From Rickettsiaceae bacterium (GTDB taxonomy: Bacteria; Pseudomonadota; Alphaproteobacteria; Rickettsiales; Rickettsiaceae), in the NCBI GenBank assembly GCA_030731565.1, contig JANQTT010000111.1, positions 1-5,486 on the forward strand: 5,486 nt of DNA, written 5' to 3'. The notes under the pieces are model-generated. The model searched no databases. It was not told the DNA's origin and worked only from the letters and a program-made list of their open reading frames with translations. Both the position numbers and the translations under genes were made by a program. Positions 1 through 5,443 of this stretch are shown piece after piece (position 1 is the stretch's first letter; the number at the start of each line of letters is the position of its first letter).

Positions 1-1379
1 AACTCTACTGGAGGTACAAGCGTTCCTTCAAACGTAGGCATTGCGTTGTCTTTTATCTTGAATTTAGTATCTAGAGTAAACCCTTCATTTAGCGTAATAG
101 TAGGCGAGTCCTCAACATTGATCCCATTTGGAGCAGTCACTTGCACTCCGTTAAAAGTCGGAGAAGAAGTATCGCTTATAGTAAAGTTTGTACTGTTTAT
201 AGTGCCGCTATTAAAGGCTGGAGATGAATTAGCTGCAATATCAAGTGAAACAGTATTAATAGTACTATCGTTAAAGGCCATAGTAGAATTATCAATAATA
301 CTTACAGTATCACTTACTGTAATGTCAGCGTTAATTATTGACGCATCTTGATTATTAGAATTAAAATATTTTGTATAAATAGTTTTCCCAGCTTGCGCCG
401 TAGTGCCACTATTAGAAGAAAAATTTACGCTATAAAGCTTATTGGTATTATCCCCCAAATTAGCATTAATCGTTATATTATCTTCTGCAAAATACAATTT
501 CCCTATATTATTAGTAAGAGTCGTAATTGGTGCTGTTATTGTTGTATCTTGCAAAAACTTAGCAGGACCACCAATACTATTAACTCCAAATCTTATTGGC
601 TCACTAATTTTTCCCTTAAAATTAGGAGTCGCTGTAAGCATTATGTTGAACTGAGTATCTAGAGTAAATCCTTCCCCTAGGGTAATAGTAGGTGAGCCAC
701 CAATATTAATACCATTTGGAGCCGTTACGTTCACTCCATTAAAATTGGGAGAAGAAGTGCCGTGTATAACAAAATTTGTACTAGCTATTATAGTTCCATT
801 ATTAAAAGTTGGAGAAGAATTAGCGACTATATTGAGTGTAGAACTATTTAAATTACTATCATTAAAAGTTAATGCGCTATTATCATTGAATTGAGTAACA
901 GTATCAACTTTAATATCAGTAGAATTTAATACTGAACTATCGGTTAAATAAGTATAAAAAAGGTTTACATATATTTCCTTTCCTGGTTCAACAGTACTTC
1001 CACCAGCATTTGACGTAAAAACTATAGCATTTAAGCGATTTATATTATCTCCTATATTATCATTTAATATTGCCCCATCGTTCGCAAAAAAAATGGCCCC
1101 AGAGTGATTACCAAGAACCGTAATTGGCGCTGATATTTTTATTTGGTTCTGAAATGTAACATGCTCGCTGTTATAATGCGCGCCGAACACCATCGGTACA
1201 TTTAAATCTCCTATAAAAGTAGAATTTGCACCATTCCCTATATTAAATTGCGTAGCAGCAGGGTAATCTATAGCTGGATTTATAGTTGGCCAGCCAGTCA
1301 CGTTAACAGCTACAGCCATTGCATTTAAAGCGTTAATAGAAACTGTTGCTAATAAGAGCGCTTTGTACTTTAGTTTCAT
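1..1379 (-). CDS. Large exported repeat (beta-helix type) surface protein, N-terminal part
   Basis: The minus strand is open from an ATG at 1379-1377 to the left edge (459 codons, no stop), so the gene is partial at its 3' end. Residues 1-22 form a signal peptide: basic start MKLKYK, a hydrophobic run, and an A-M-A cleavage site at 20-22. The mature part is rich in N, T, S, I and has almost no Cys. Residues 42-240 and 241-437 are tandem copies of one unit, and a third starts at 438. Inside each unit a motif like SPTFN recurs about every 20 residues (for example at 190, 211, 230, 252), as expected for rungs of a right-handed beta-helix. Such proteins are typically adhesins, autotransporter passengers or filamentous-haemagglutinin-like. 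The C-terminus that would show a beta-barrel lies outside the window, so the secretion type is unknown. There is no Shine-Dalgarno: the bases before ATG read TTATCCCCACC. Surface location is inferred; the specific Sca family is not recognisable. Confidence 0.85.
   Translation of the reverse strand, partial: MKLKYKALLLATVSINALNAMAVAVNVTGWPTINPAIDYPAATQFNIGNGANSTFIGDLNVPMVFGAHYNSEHVTFQNQIKISAPITVLGNHSGAIFFANDGAILNDNIGDNINRLNAIVFTSNAGGSTVEPGKEIYVNLFYTYLTDSSVLNSTDIKVDTVTQFNDNSALTFNDSNLNSSTLNIVANSSPTFNNGTIIASTNFVIHGTSSPNFNGVNVTAPNGINIGGSPTITLGEGFTLDTQFNIMLTATPNFKGKISEPIRFGVNSIGGPAKFLQDTTITAPITTLTNNIGKLYFAEDNITINANLGDNTNKLYSVNFSSNSGTTAQAGKTIYTKYFNSNNQDASIINADITVSDTVSIIDNSTMAFNDSTINTVSLDIAANSSPAFNSGTINSTNFTISDTSSPTFNGVQVTAPNGINVEDSPTITLNEGFTLDTKFKIKDNAMPTFEGTLVPPVE
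69..659 (-). repeat. Internal tandem repeat unit 2 of the surface protein
   Basis: Residues 241-437 of the minus-strand surface protein, about 197 residues. The C-terminal third is closest to unit 1 even at the DNA level. The stretch beginning GTATCTAGAGTAAA at 67 recurs at 655, exactly 588 bases (196 codons) away, with similarity continuing for more than 100 bases. The N-terminal part of the unit is more diverged. A third unit starts at residue 438 (base 68) and runs off the left edge. Confidence 0.8.
660..1256 (-). repeat. Internal tandem repeat unit 1 of the surface protein
   Basis: Residues 42-240 of the minus-strand surface protein. The unit starts near TQFNIGNG and ends near EGFTLD. 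It aligns along its whole length with the next unit: ISAPIT at 82 with ITAPIT at 281, ANSSPTFN at 186 with ANSSPAFN at 383, and VTAPNGINI at 218 with VTAPNGINV at 414. Offsets run from 199 down to 196 residues, so a few small indels separate the copies. Confidence 0.8.
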
Positions 1380-1410
1380 GGTGGGGATAATATTTAATTA
1401 GTTTACATCA

Positions 1411-1440
1411 ATTTTAAACTAATTCTAGAATTGAAAACAA
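1411..1440 (-). promoter_or_regulatory. Possible promoter of the surface protein gene
   Basis: On the minus strand TTGTTT (1440-1435) and TAAAAT (1416-1411) are 18 bases apart. The -10 matches TATAAT at 5 of 6 positions; the -35 keeps only TTG. The start would fall near 1404, leaving a leader of about 25 bases. The region is so A+T rich that chance matches are likely. Confidence 0.3.
1412..1440. repeat. Spacer repeat copy 1 (degenerate, about 30 bp)
   Basis: This copy begins TTTTAAACTAATTCTAG and ends GAAAACAA. It matches 1501-1530 (TTTTAAAGCTATTCTTG ... AAAAACAA) at roughly 25 of 31 aligned columns, with small gaps. It contains the palindrome ATTCTAGAAT at 1422-1431 and coincides with the candidate minus-strand promoter. 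Confidence 0.4.
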
Positions 1441-1500
1441 ATTAATTCGCTATTAGTAGAATATTTATTTGGGCGATGCAGTTATATAATAACAAGCTGG

Positions 1501-1530
1501 TTTTAAAGCTATTCTTGAAGTTAAAAACAA
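1501..1530. repeat. Spacer repeat copy 2 (degenerate, about 30 bp)
   Basis: Best match to copy 1, starting 89 bases downstream of it. The shared core is TTTAAA, then CTA(A)TTCT, then GAA, then an A-rich end with ACAA. The internal palindrome of copy 1 is broken here. No convincing promoter is centred on this copy. Confidence 0.4.
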
Positions 1531-1603
1531 TAGATGAAACATTTTTCTCTCTCTAACTTTGCCGGCAGTACCTAAGGCTGCGATTGCATAATTCACAAAC
1601 ACT

Positions 1604-1632
1604 TTGACATCTTAATGTATTTAAACTATTCT
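1604..1632 (+). promoter_or_regulatory. Sigma-70-like promoter for the unknown gene at 1721
   Basis: A perfect -35 box TTGACA at 1604-1609 is followed, after exactly 17 bases, by TATTCT at 1627-1632 as -10 box (4 of 6 to TATAAT). Transcription would start near 1639, giving a leader of about 80 bases. The -10 box lies inside the third copy of the spacer repeat. Confidence 0.5.
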
Positions 1633-1647
1633 TTGAAAAAGAAAAAG
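1620..1647. repeat. Spacer repeat copy 3 (most diverged)
   Basis: TTTAAACTATTCTTTGAAAA followed by an A-rich tail, 119 bases after copy 2. It keeps the TTTAAA-CTATTCT-GAA core, but its tail lacks ACAA. It contains the -10 box TATTCT of the plus-strand promoter. Base composition alone could produce some of this similarity. Confidence 0.3.
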
Positions 1648-1720
1648 GTATATTAACTATTAATAAATATGTATTTATTTATGTTTAGTTAATTCCTGGT
1701 CTATAAATTTAGTTTGGGGG

Positions 1721-2986
1721 TTGTTTTTGTCTACTTCAGCGTCTTTGGTTAAAATAATTAATGATACCCCGCTACATAACGCTTCGGTTGTTAGCAGAGG
1801 GCAGAAAATAAGTGCTGCCGATATTTTGCTTAATGGAAATAAAATTAGCATATCAGGAAATTTTCATGATATTGCCAGGCAAATAAATCACTTTAAGGCT
1901 AGAATAGGAATTACTGCTGAAATCCATATAACAAAGGGTAGAGAAAGGTTAGTTTTAAAAACCGACAAACCAAAATTATTTATGGTAGACAAAGCGGGTA
2001 TCCTTGCTGGATATTTTTGCTCTAATAAAATGGGTGTTGGGGCTGATAAATTAATTGAAATCGCTGGAAAGAATAAAAAAATTACTCCAGTTTTTGTTTA
2101 TTCAAGGCATGAAACTAGAAGAATGGAAAAGTTGCTATCTCATAATATTTCTGGAGATAATATTGTATATCTCAGTTCTTTGAGTAGAAATCCCGAAATT
2201 CCACAAATACTATTAGAAAATAATATTGAAGAAGTTCTAGAGTTTGATGAAGTTCCAGAGCTTGTTGAAATAGAGATATCAAGCAGAAGTGACGAAAGCG
2301 AAGAGCTGGACGAAAGTGAAGAATCTGAAGACCCAACGGCTGAACAAATTAGAAGGAAAATGAAAGCTTTATTGCTGAAAGCCCAAAAGCAGGTAGCAAA
2401 AAGGATGGCTAAAGATGTCATTTCTATCCTTAGTGAAAAAGATAAAAAGATTGCTAATGACCCAAAAGAGCTTATAACTTCAATTAAAAATAATTTAATT
2501 GGATCGGACTTAGGAGAAGCTTATTTAAGAAAGAATTATGCAGAAATAGTAGAAGAAATTGCTAAGGCTATATACTCTAAGAAAGGATTCTTTTTGATCT
2601 CCTCTACCTATAAATTGCAGCAAACTACTATAAACGGGGCTATATGTTCAGCTATTGAGACGACAAAGTTAGCAAAGTTCGACAGCTTTGCTGACAGTGT
2701 TATAGGACCGCTTAAAAACAAAGAAGGATATAATATTTCTAAACCAGATCTAAAAATCATTAAAGATGCGATAACAAATGGATTAAAGAAAATGCAATAT
2801 ATCGTCTTTAAGGATTTTTGTCATGATTCCGAACGCATAAGAAAGTGGATTTCTTCTGAAATACTAACTAAAGCTGCAGATCAGAAGTCAATTCGTAATA
2901 ATAAGATAGTTTTAAGTAGTAATGACTCTAAGGATTTATCACGGCGTATATCAACTATAACTACAGAAGACTATCAAATGGCTTAA
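1721..2986 (+). CDS. Unknown protein with a flagellin-IN-like N-terminal motif and acidic linker
   Basis: I do not recognise the family of this protein of about 421 residues. There is no in-frame ATG before residue 88, and the frame closes upstream at 1664-1666, so a TTG start is needed. TTG at 1721 gives the longest product. TTG at 1727 is at least as likely, because it sits 6 bases after GGGGG, which can pair with the anti-Shine-Dalgarno by G:U wobble. No signal peptide or membrane segment is seen. Residues about 28-83 (ISAADILLNGNKISISG, then DIARQIN, GITAEI, RLVLKT) follow the pattern of the flagellin IN motif. FMVDKAGILAGYF at 87-99 fits the strand-turn that often follows it. Residues 169-207 are highly acidic (DESEELDESEESED). 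Residues 208-390 are Lys-rich and look helical. The rest does not look like flagellin or FliD, so a flagellar role is not claimed; a secreted or host-directed protein is possible but unproven. Confidence 0.85.
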   Translation: MFLSTSASLVKIINDTPLHNASVVSRGQKISAADILLNGNKISISGNFHDIARQINHFKARIGITAEIHITKGRERLVLKTDKPKLFMVDKAGILAGYFCSNKMGVGADKLIEIAGKNKKITPVFVYSRHETRRMEKLLSHNISGDNIVYLSSLSRNPEIPQILLENNIEEVLEFDEVPELVEIEISSRSDESEELDESEESEDPTAEQIRRKMKALLLKAQKQVAKRMAKDVISILSEKDKKIANDPKELITSIKNNLIGSDLGEAYLRKNYAEIVEEIAKAIYSKKGFFLISSTYKLQQTTINGAICSAIETTKLAKFDSFADSVIGPLKNKEGYNISKPDLKIIKDAITNGLKKMQYIVFKDFCHDSERIRKWISSEILTKAADQKSIRNNKIVLSSNDSKDLSRRISTITTEDYQMA

Positions 2987-2988
2987 AA

Positions 2989-3001
2989 ACGCAAGTTGCG
3001 T
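2989..3001 (-). terminator. Small hairpin, weak terminator candidate
   Basis: ACGCAAGTTGCGT is a perfect palindrome around one central base and can fold as a 5-bp stem with a 3-base loop. On the minus strand it is followed directly by five T, the order expected of an intrinsic terminator. On the plus strand it is followed by ATAAAAAG, with no T-run, so it is a poor terminator for the upstream plus-strand gene. The stem is short and no minus-strand gene is seen to its right. Confidence 0.25.
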
Positions 3002-3102
3002 ATAAAAAGATAGGTATCATTTTCGCCCAAACTTTTCTTAAAACCTTATTCTTTATAATTTTACTGGTAGTGTCTAACGATTTTGTAAGGGCAACTGGAA
3101 TA

Positions 3103-3130
3103 ATTACAATAACTGATTTACACATATAAT
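3103..3130 (+). promoter_or_regulatory. Probable promoter of the lpxD-fabZ-lpxA-lpxI operon
   Basis: A perfect -10 box TATAAT at 3125-3130 is preceded, after 16 bases, by ATTACA at 3103-3108 (4 of 6 to TTGACA). Transcription would start near 3137, leaving a leader of about 50 bases before lpxD. This suggests that the operon is transcribed independently of the upstream unknown gene. Confidence 0.45.
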
Positions 3131-3175
3131 AATCTGATATAGTTTCACTTATAGTCATTTTAAGTTATTTCTAAT

Positions 3176-3181
3176 AGGAGA
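3176..3181 (+). promoter_or_regulatory. Ribosome binding site of lpxD
   Basis: AGGAGA lies 4 bases before the ATG at 3186, with AGGAG itself 5 bases away. It is the only strong Shine-Dalgarno in the window and fixes the lpxD start; the other genes have weak or no such site. Confidence 0.7.
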
Positions 3182-3185
3182 AGCT

Positions 3186-4208
3186 ATGTCAGACAGAGTA
3201 TTTTTTACTAATCTGGGCCCCCATAAATTATCGCATATTGCAAAAGAAGTTCAGTGTGATATCGATGAAAAACATAAAGATGTGCTGATTTACAATATAA
3301 AATCATTAGAAGAGTCAGACGAAAAATCGCTTACTTTCTTAACTAATAAAAAATATATATCAAAGTTTCGTTCTTGCAATGCGGCAGCATGTTTTGTGCC
3401 ACTAGATTTTGACGAAGACCCTGACTCGAAAATAATTTTGCTTAGAACTAGCAATCCTTACTATAGCTACTCAGTGATTTTGGATATGTTTTATACGTCT
3501 GGTAAAAATATTAAGCCATCTGTTATGCAATCAGCATATGTCTCGCCTAGCGCAAAAATAGGAAAAAATTGCTATATTGGCCACAACGTTGTTATTGAGG
3601 ACGAAGTAGAAATAGGGAACGATTGCATAATTGAATCTGGAAGCTTTATAGATTATAAAGTAAAAATAGGTAATAGAGCTAGAATAGATTCTAATGTATC
3701 GATTAGCTATTCAGTAATAGGTGATGATTTTGTTGCTCTTCCGGGTGCACGGATCGGGCAAGATGGTTTTGGCTTTTCTATAGAAAAGGGCATACATAAA
3801 AAAATATATCATACTGGAAGAGTTCTAATTGGAAATAATGTAGAAATTGGTGCAAATTCGACTATAGACCGTGGGTCAATGCATGATACTATCATTGAAG
3901 ATTTATGCCGGATTGATAATTTAGTTCAAATAGGTCATAATGCCCATATTAAAAAAGGTGCAATTCTGGTTGCGCAAGTAGGCATCGCTGGCAGTAGTAC
4001 AATAGGCTCATATTGTGCTCTTGGAGGGCAAGTAGGCATTGCCGGCCATATTACTATTGCAGATGGTGTACAAATTGCTGGCCAAGGCGGCGTTATTCAG
4101 GATATAAAAGAACCTGGCGTTATGGGGGGGACTCCTGCTGTACCAATAAGGGATTGGCATAAACAAACGATAATGATGAAAAAACTAATTAAAGGCGAAA
4201 TAAGATGA
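3186..4208 (+). CDS. lpxD: UDP-3-O-(3-hydroxyacyl)glucosamine N-acyltransferase LpxD
   Basis: LpxD transfers a 3-hydroxyacyl chain from ACP to the 2-amino group of UDP-3-O-acyl-glucosamine, giving UDP-2,3-diacylglucosamine. It is the third step of lipid A synthesis and is cytosolic. The 340 residues match the usual family length (341 in E. coli). Residues 1 to about 105 form the N-terminal uridine-binding domain ([10 protein letters not shown] at 48-57). Residues about 112-305 carry left-handed beta-helix hexapeptide repeats such as [18 protein letters not shown]. The catalytic His is H251 in VQIGHNAHI, equivalent to E. coli H239, and H288 in GIAGHIT matches H276. [16 protein letters not shown] near 309-324 is the typical end of the helix. 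The start has a good AGGAG. The stop overlaps the fabZ start by four bases (ATGA). A run of seven G at 4124-4130 encodes Gly314-Gly315 and is unusual in such A+T-rich DNA. Confidence 0.97.
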   Translation: MSDRVFFTNLGPHKLSHIAKEVQCDIDEKHKDVLIYNIKSLEESDEKSLTFLTNKKYISKFRSCNAAACFVPLDFDEDPDSKIILLRTSNPYYSYSVILDMFYTSGKNIKPSVMQSAYVSPSAKIGKNCYIGHNVVIEDEVEIGNDCIIESGSFIDYKVKIGNRARIDSNVSISYSVIGDDFVALPGARIGQDGFGFSIEKGIHKKIYHTGRVLIGNNVEIGANSTIDRGSMHDTIIEDLCRIDNLVQIGHNAHIKKGAILVAQVGIAGSSTIGSYCALGGQVGIAGHITIADGVQIAGQGGVIQDIKEPGVMGGTPAVPIRDWHKQTIMMKKLIKGEIR

Positions 4209-4648
4209 TAAAAGAACAGGTTGGTATAAATGAAATAATGTCAATAATACCGCATAGATATCCGTTTTTATTAATTGATAGAATAACGGAAATAGAATTA
4301 AAAAAATCAATTGTTGGTATTAAAAACGTAACAGTAAACGAACCGCAATTTACTGGGCATTTTCCTAATCGACCTGTGATGCCAGGAGTTTTAATTATTG
4401 AAGCTATGGCGCAACTTTCAGCCGTTTTAGTGGCAAAATCTATGGAAAATACTAAAGATAAGGAAGTTTTTTTTATGTCAATAAACGAAACAAAATTTCG
4501 CAAAGTGGTAGAGCCTGGGGATACACTTAAAATGCATGCAGAAATTATCCAAAATAGAGGAGCTGTTTGGAAATTTAAAGCTTATGCAGAAGTCGATGGA
4601 GAAATAGCAGCAGAAAGCCTGTTTACTGCAATGGTAAAAAATAAATAA
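4205..4648 (+). CDS. fabZ: 3-hydroxyacyl-[acyl-carrier-protein] dehydratase FabZ
   Basis: FabZ dehydrates 3-hydroxyacyl-ACP to trans-2-enoyl-ACP in type II fatty acid elongation. It uses the same 3-hydroxyacyl-ACP pool as LpxA and LpxD, which explains its place in the operon. The 147 residues form one complete hot-dog domain. [12 protein letters not shown] at 15-26 is the typical opening motif. The active-site pair is H52 in [11 protein letters not shown] and E66 in LIIEAMAQ on the central helix, equivalent to E. coli H54 and E68. [10 protein letters not shown] at about 97-106 is also a conserved motif. The ATG at 4205 overlaps the lpxD stop by four bases, pointing to translational coupling. 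A second in-frame ATG at 4238 would remove the conserved N-terminal strand and is less likely. Confidence 0.97.
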   Translation: MIKEQVGINEIMSIIPHRYPFLLIDRITEIELKKSIVGIKNVTVNEPQFTGHFPNRPVMPGVLIIEAMAQLSAVLVAKSMENTKDKEVFFMSINETKFRKVVEPGDTLKMHAEIIQNRGAVWKFKAYAEVDGEIAAESLFTAMVKNK

Positions 4649-4658
4649 GATAATTATT

Positions 4659-5441
4659 ATGATACATAAAACCGCAATAATTGGTGAGAAAGTTCGGCTT
4701 GGGGAAGATGTTAAAATTGGCCCTTTCTGCGTTATAGGAGATGGTGCGGTTATTGGCAATGATGTCGAGCTAAAATCACATGTAGTTATGGAAGGAAGGG
4801 TAACAATTGGCGAAGGTACAAAAATATATCCATTTGCTTCTTTATGTTATCCACAAACTTTAAAATATAATGGCGAAGACTCTGAAATAATCATTGGTAA
4901 AAATAATACTATTCGTGAATATGTTACTATCCAGCATGGAACGGCCGGAGATAAAATGGTTACTACCGTTGGTGATAATTGCCTTTTTATGGTCGGGGTA
5001 CATATTGCCCATAATTGTACAGTTGGAAATAACGTGATATTTGCAAATTACGCTAGTCTTGCTGGCCACGTTGAGGTTGGAGATTTTGCAATTTTAGGAG
5101 GCTTATCTGCTGTTCAGCAATTCTGTAGAATTGGACCGCATGCCATGGTCGGTGGTGTTTCTGCAGTTGTTAGAGATTTAGTGCCATACGGCCTTGCATC
5201 CAGTGACAGGGCGCACCTTGAAGGTCTAAACCTAGTTGGAATGAATAGAAGAGGTTTCGACAAAAAACAATCTATTGAAGCAAGCAAAGTTGTAAGGGAA
5301 ATATTTAATGAAAACTCAGATTTAGTCTTTAACAAAAGGATAGAGCAAGCAAAAGAAAACTATCCAGAAAATAAGGTTATTCAAGAGATCGTGGAATTCT
5401 TGCAGCTGGATGTTTCTAAGACTTTTTGTAGGTACAAATAA
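4659..5441 (+). CDS. lpxA: UDP-N-acetylglucosamine O-acyltransferase LpxA
   Basis: LpxA catalyses the first step of lipid A synthesis, reversible transfer of a 3-hydroxyacyl chain from ACP to the 3-OH of UDP-GlcNAc. The 260 residues are close to the family norm (262 in E. coli). Residues 1 to about 185 are left-handed beta-helix hexapeptide repeats; about 190-260 form the helical C-terminal domain with GMNRRGF at 194-200. The catalytic base is H118 in HIAHNCTVG, equivalent to E. coli H125. H115 and H137 match H122 and H144. The residue matching E. coli H160 is Gln here (Q153 in SAVQQFC). G166 matches E. coli G173, the hydrocarbon-ruler position, where Gly permits a long chain (about C14). The gene starts 10 bases after the fabZ stop with no clear Shine-Dalgarno, so it probably depends on translation of the upstream genes. 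A shift to UDP-GlcNAc3N as substrate cannot be excluded from sequence alone. Confidence 0.97.
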   Translation: MIHKTAIIGEKVRLGEDVKIGPFCVIGDGAVIGNDVELKSHVVMEGRVTIGEGTKIYPFASLCYPQTLKYNGEDSEIIIGKNNTIREYVTIQHGTAGDKMVTTVGDNCLFMVGVHIAHNCTVGNNVIFANYASLAGHVEVGDFAILGGLSAVQQFCRIGPHAMVGGVSAVVRDLVPYGLASSDRAHLEGLNLVGMNRRGFDKKQSIEASKVVREIFNENSDLVFNKRIEQAKENYPENKVIQEIVEFLQLDVSKTFCRYK

Positions 5442-5443
5442 AA

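Larger units (their letters stand above)
1380..1720. other. Divergent intergenic spacer without a gene
   Basis: These 341 bases separate two divergent genes. Neither strand shows a coding frame with a start and plausible protein, and I see no tRNA or structured RNA. The spacer is very A+T rich apart from a more mixed island at about 1558-1590. It holds a plus-strand promoter at 1604-1632, a weaker minus-strand promoter at 1411-1440, and three diverged copies of an element of about 30 bp. Confidence 0.7.
2987..3185. other. Spacer upstream of the lipid A operon, with possible gene relic
   Basis: These 199 bases contain a small palindrome just after the unknown gene, the lpxD promoter and its ribosome binding site. 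Plus-strand codons from about 3004 to 3129 read as a lysine pair, a hydrophobic run (FLKTLFFIILLVV) and then RATGIITITDLHI before TAA. This resembles the start of an exported protein but has no normal start codon. In many alphaproteobacteria skp/ompH precedes lpxD, so a decayed skp is one explanation; chance is another. Confidence 0.35.

Noticed and set aside
46..662. Open frames on the plus strand at 46-351, 348-662 and 442-654
   Set aside because: They lie opposite the long minus-strand surface protein, whose frame has a signal peptide and coherent repeats. Their products are low-complexity and look like shadows.
1387..1392. TATTAT on the minus strand as -10 box of the surface protein gene
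   Set aside because: It lies within about 15 bases of the ATG and has no -35 box at a usable distance.
2140..2421. Minus-strand frame rich in Ser inside the unknown gene
   Set aside because: Its Ser runs are the complement of the acidic Asp/Glu/Ser linker of the plus-strand protein; it has no independent support.
2961..3158. Minus-strand frame of 65 codons in the spacer before lpxD
   Set aside because: It overlaps the 3' end of the plus-strand gene and the lpxD promoter, has no ribosome site I can see, and a terminator-like hairpin would sit inside it.
4467..4474. Run of eight T in fabZ as a possible slippage site or terminator
   Set aside because: It encodes Phe codons in a conserved frame, has no preceding hairpin, and such T runs are expected in DNA this A+T rich.
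4189..5335. Minus-strand frames at 4189-4503, 4478-4759, 4860-5069 and 5114-5335
   Set aside because: They are opposite fabZ and lpxA, which carry complete conserved catalytic motifs.
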